NCBI GenBank assembly: GCA_049314535.1
Contig: JBMOEX010000017.1
Coordinates: forward strand, 1 to 26,559
DNA length: 26,559 bases
Origin: LMEP-6097 sp049314535
Lineage (GTDB): Bacteria; Cyanobacteriota; Vampirovibrionia; LMEP-6097
Reading direction: 5' to 3'
Position 1 is the stretch's first letter. Every line of letters begins with the position of its first letter. A model generated the notes under the pieces. That model saw nothing but the letters and a program-made list of their open reading frames with translations. It was not told the origin of the DNA and did not search any database. Made by a program: the position numbers and the translations under genes. Shown here one piece after another: positions 25,812 through 26,559 of the stretch.

Positions 25812-26400
25812 AATATAGATTTTTCATTATTGTATTGCTCATAATATTTACTGGGACTAGTTTTCAGAGCAGTATGTATTCTGGATTTGTTGTAGTAATT
25901 AATTGTTTGATTTATGTTTTCAATTAATTCTCCTTTAAAATCAAATCTGTTAGCATCACCTAAAATCTAGCTTAAAACCGCTGTAGTAAGATTCTTGAAA
26001 TCCATTTTGCCAAGGACAAGCTTTTGAACTCATTGATATTTTAGTGCCCTGTGCTGTAACAAATTTGACGTAGGTTTCTGATTTCATTTCACTACCTTGA
26101 TCACTATGAATAATAGATGGGATACCATGCTTGAAAGCCATTCCTAGGCAGCGTTGCATCATATCAGTCGTATGCTTAGAGCTAATCTCCCAGCCTAATA
26201 TTTCTCTGGTACAAATATCTATTACAGTTGCCACATAAAGAAAACTTCCTTGAAAATCAATGTAGGTAAAATCTTAAGCCTTCAACTGATTAGCTTTCAT
26301 TACCCTTTCCACTTTCTTAACTCAACAAGAAATTTTGAATCTCGTTCTTTAATTTGCTTGCCATATCGAAGAATGCGAAGATACTTTAAGCCAGAAGATT
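25805..26400 (-). pseudogene. IS3-type transposase (OrfB, DDE) remnant with frameshifts and a stop
   Basis: Read on the minus strand, fragments in three frames give a typical IS3-family OrfB core: DFTYI, VIDICTREILGW, IHSDQGSE, PWQNGFQES, then YYN..RIHTALK..P near the C-terminus. The second Asp (HSD) and the Glu (QES) are separated by 35 residues as in D,D(35)E transposases. Damage visible: a frameshift near 26306 in an A-run before the VMKANQ segment; Lys in place of the expected Trp and a TAA in place of Ser just before DFTYI; and an extra T near 25965 causing a frameshift after GFKLD. The N-terminal DNA-binding part and OrfA are absent. GTG at 26234 opens the longest surviving frame, to 25956, but it lacks the first Asp. 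The element is not expected to be active on its own. Confidence 0.9.
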
Positions 26401-26559
26401 AAGCAAAGCATCCAGATTAATTACCTACTTGTTTATGCTCTTCCACGGTCGGTTTTCCTCCTGCAGGCACTTTAATAATCTGAACCCTGATATCTCCACC
26501 TTTTTTTTGTTCAGGCATGATTGTGATCTGGGTACCTGAGGTGCTCTCTTGATAGACAA
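26398..26559 (-). repeat. Long inverted repeat, right arm
   Basis: Reverse complement of 25650-25811 (see left arm). It reaches the last base of the window, so its true length is unknown and more of the gene copy may lie beyond. Confidence 0.9.
26417..26559 (-). CDS. C-terminal end of a second copy of the 380-aa protein gene, partial
   Basis: The last 47 codons including stop read on the minus strand, ending in HKQVGN as in the 380-aa protein. Compared with that protein there is Asn to Lys in the PEQNKGG segment and Glu to Gly in the PAGEKP segment; otherwise it is identical. Whether a full gene exists beyond the window cannot be seen. An assembly or amplification artefact that inverts a gene end is possible, though the four differences argue for a real second copy. 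Confidence 0.75.
   Translation of the reverse strand, partial: VYQESTSGTQITIMPEQKKGGDIRVQIIKVPAGGKPTVEEHKQVGN

Noticed and set aside
25956..26234. Functional small transposase starting at GTG 26234
   Set aside because: Homology continues upstream in frame through a TAA and downstream in another frame, so this is just the longest open piece of a broken gene. It lacks the first catalytic Asp.
1..26559. Possible recoding of TGA, because no intact gene ends in TGA
   Set aside because: Long frames are fully open in the standard code, with TGG used for Trp and Gly codons normal. Preference for TAA stops is expected in AT-rich genomes.
1..26559. tRNA, rRNA or other known structured RNA genes
   Set aside because: No stretch with cloverleaf-like conserved bases or ribosomal RNA sequence was noticed in the few intergenic regions.

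Overview
This is an AT-rich bacterial segment in the standard genetic code. All intact genes end in TAA except one TAG, and none ends in TGA. Some genes have good Shine-Dalgarno sequences and others have none. I cannot name the organism. The left-hand families (Fic, AAA/PD-(D/E)XK proteins, DUF4143 ATPases) and the IS3-type transposase remnant are typical of accessory DNA in AT-rich, often host-associated or uncultivated bacteria, but they do not identify a lineage.

Left region (1-6447, + strand): a recombination-scarred array. It holds the last codons of one AAA/PD-(D/E)XK (DUF1703-type) gene, a Fic gene, an intact DUF1703-type gene, a DUF4143-type ATPase, and a second DUF1703-type gene broken by an internal deletion and frameshift. 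A repeat of about 150 bp with a TGACTCC/GGAGTCA stem-loop follows each DUF1703-type gene. One repeat copy is split by the ATPase cassette. Another runs into a Fic-gene scar with two deletions. The two longer DUF1703-type genes share an exactly identical 292-bp 5' block and a near-identical 3' block around a clearly diverged centre.

Central region (6448-19237): seven genes of unrecognised function whose products are charged and look alpha-helical. Five are large (648-950 aa) and two small (131 and 149 aa). On the minus strand, four genes with 1- or 11-base overlaps form two large+small pairs, which look like an old duplication of a two-gene module. A 654-aa gene lies upstream on the same strand. 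The 950- and 866-aa genes run the other way from a divergent region with a full-consensus sigma70-type promoter. By eye the five large proteins share a weak common layout, so I propose one diverged family.

Right region (19269-26559): a 1770-aa minus-strand protein contains an internal duplication of roughly 200 residues, each copy a helical part plus a beta-rich, FHA-like part. It is divergent from a 380-aa protein that carries the only obvious transmembrane segment in the cluster. The 3' end of the 380-aa gene reappears in inverted orientation at the window edge, with a decayed IS3-type transposase between the two arms.

The most interesting unit is 6448-25792: large helical paralogues, small partners, one giant modular protein and one membrane-anchored protein, with no recognised enzyme, flanked by mobile or rearranged DNA. 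A multi-component assembly or a set of interacting partners would fit, but that is inference from layout and not from recognised domains.
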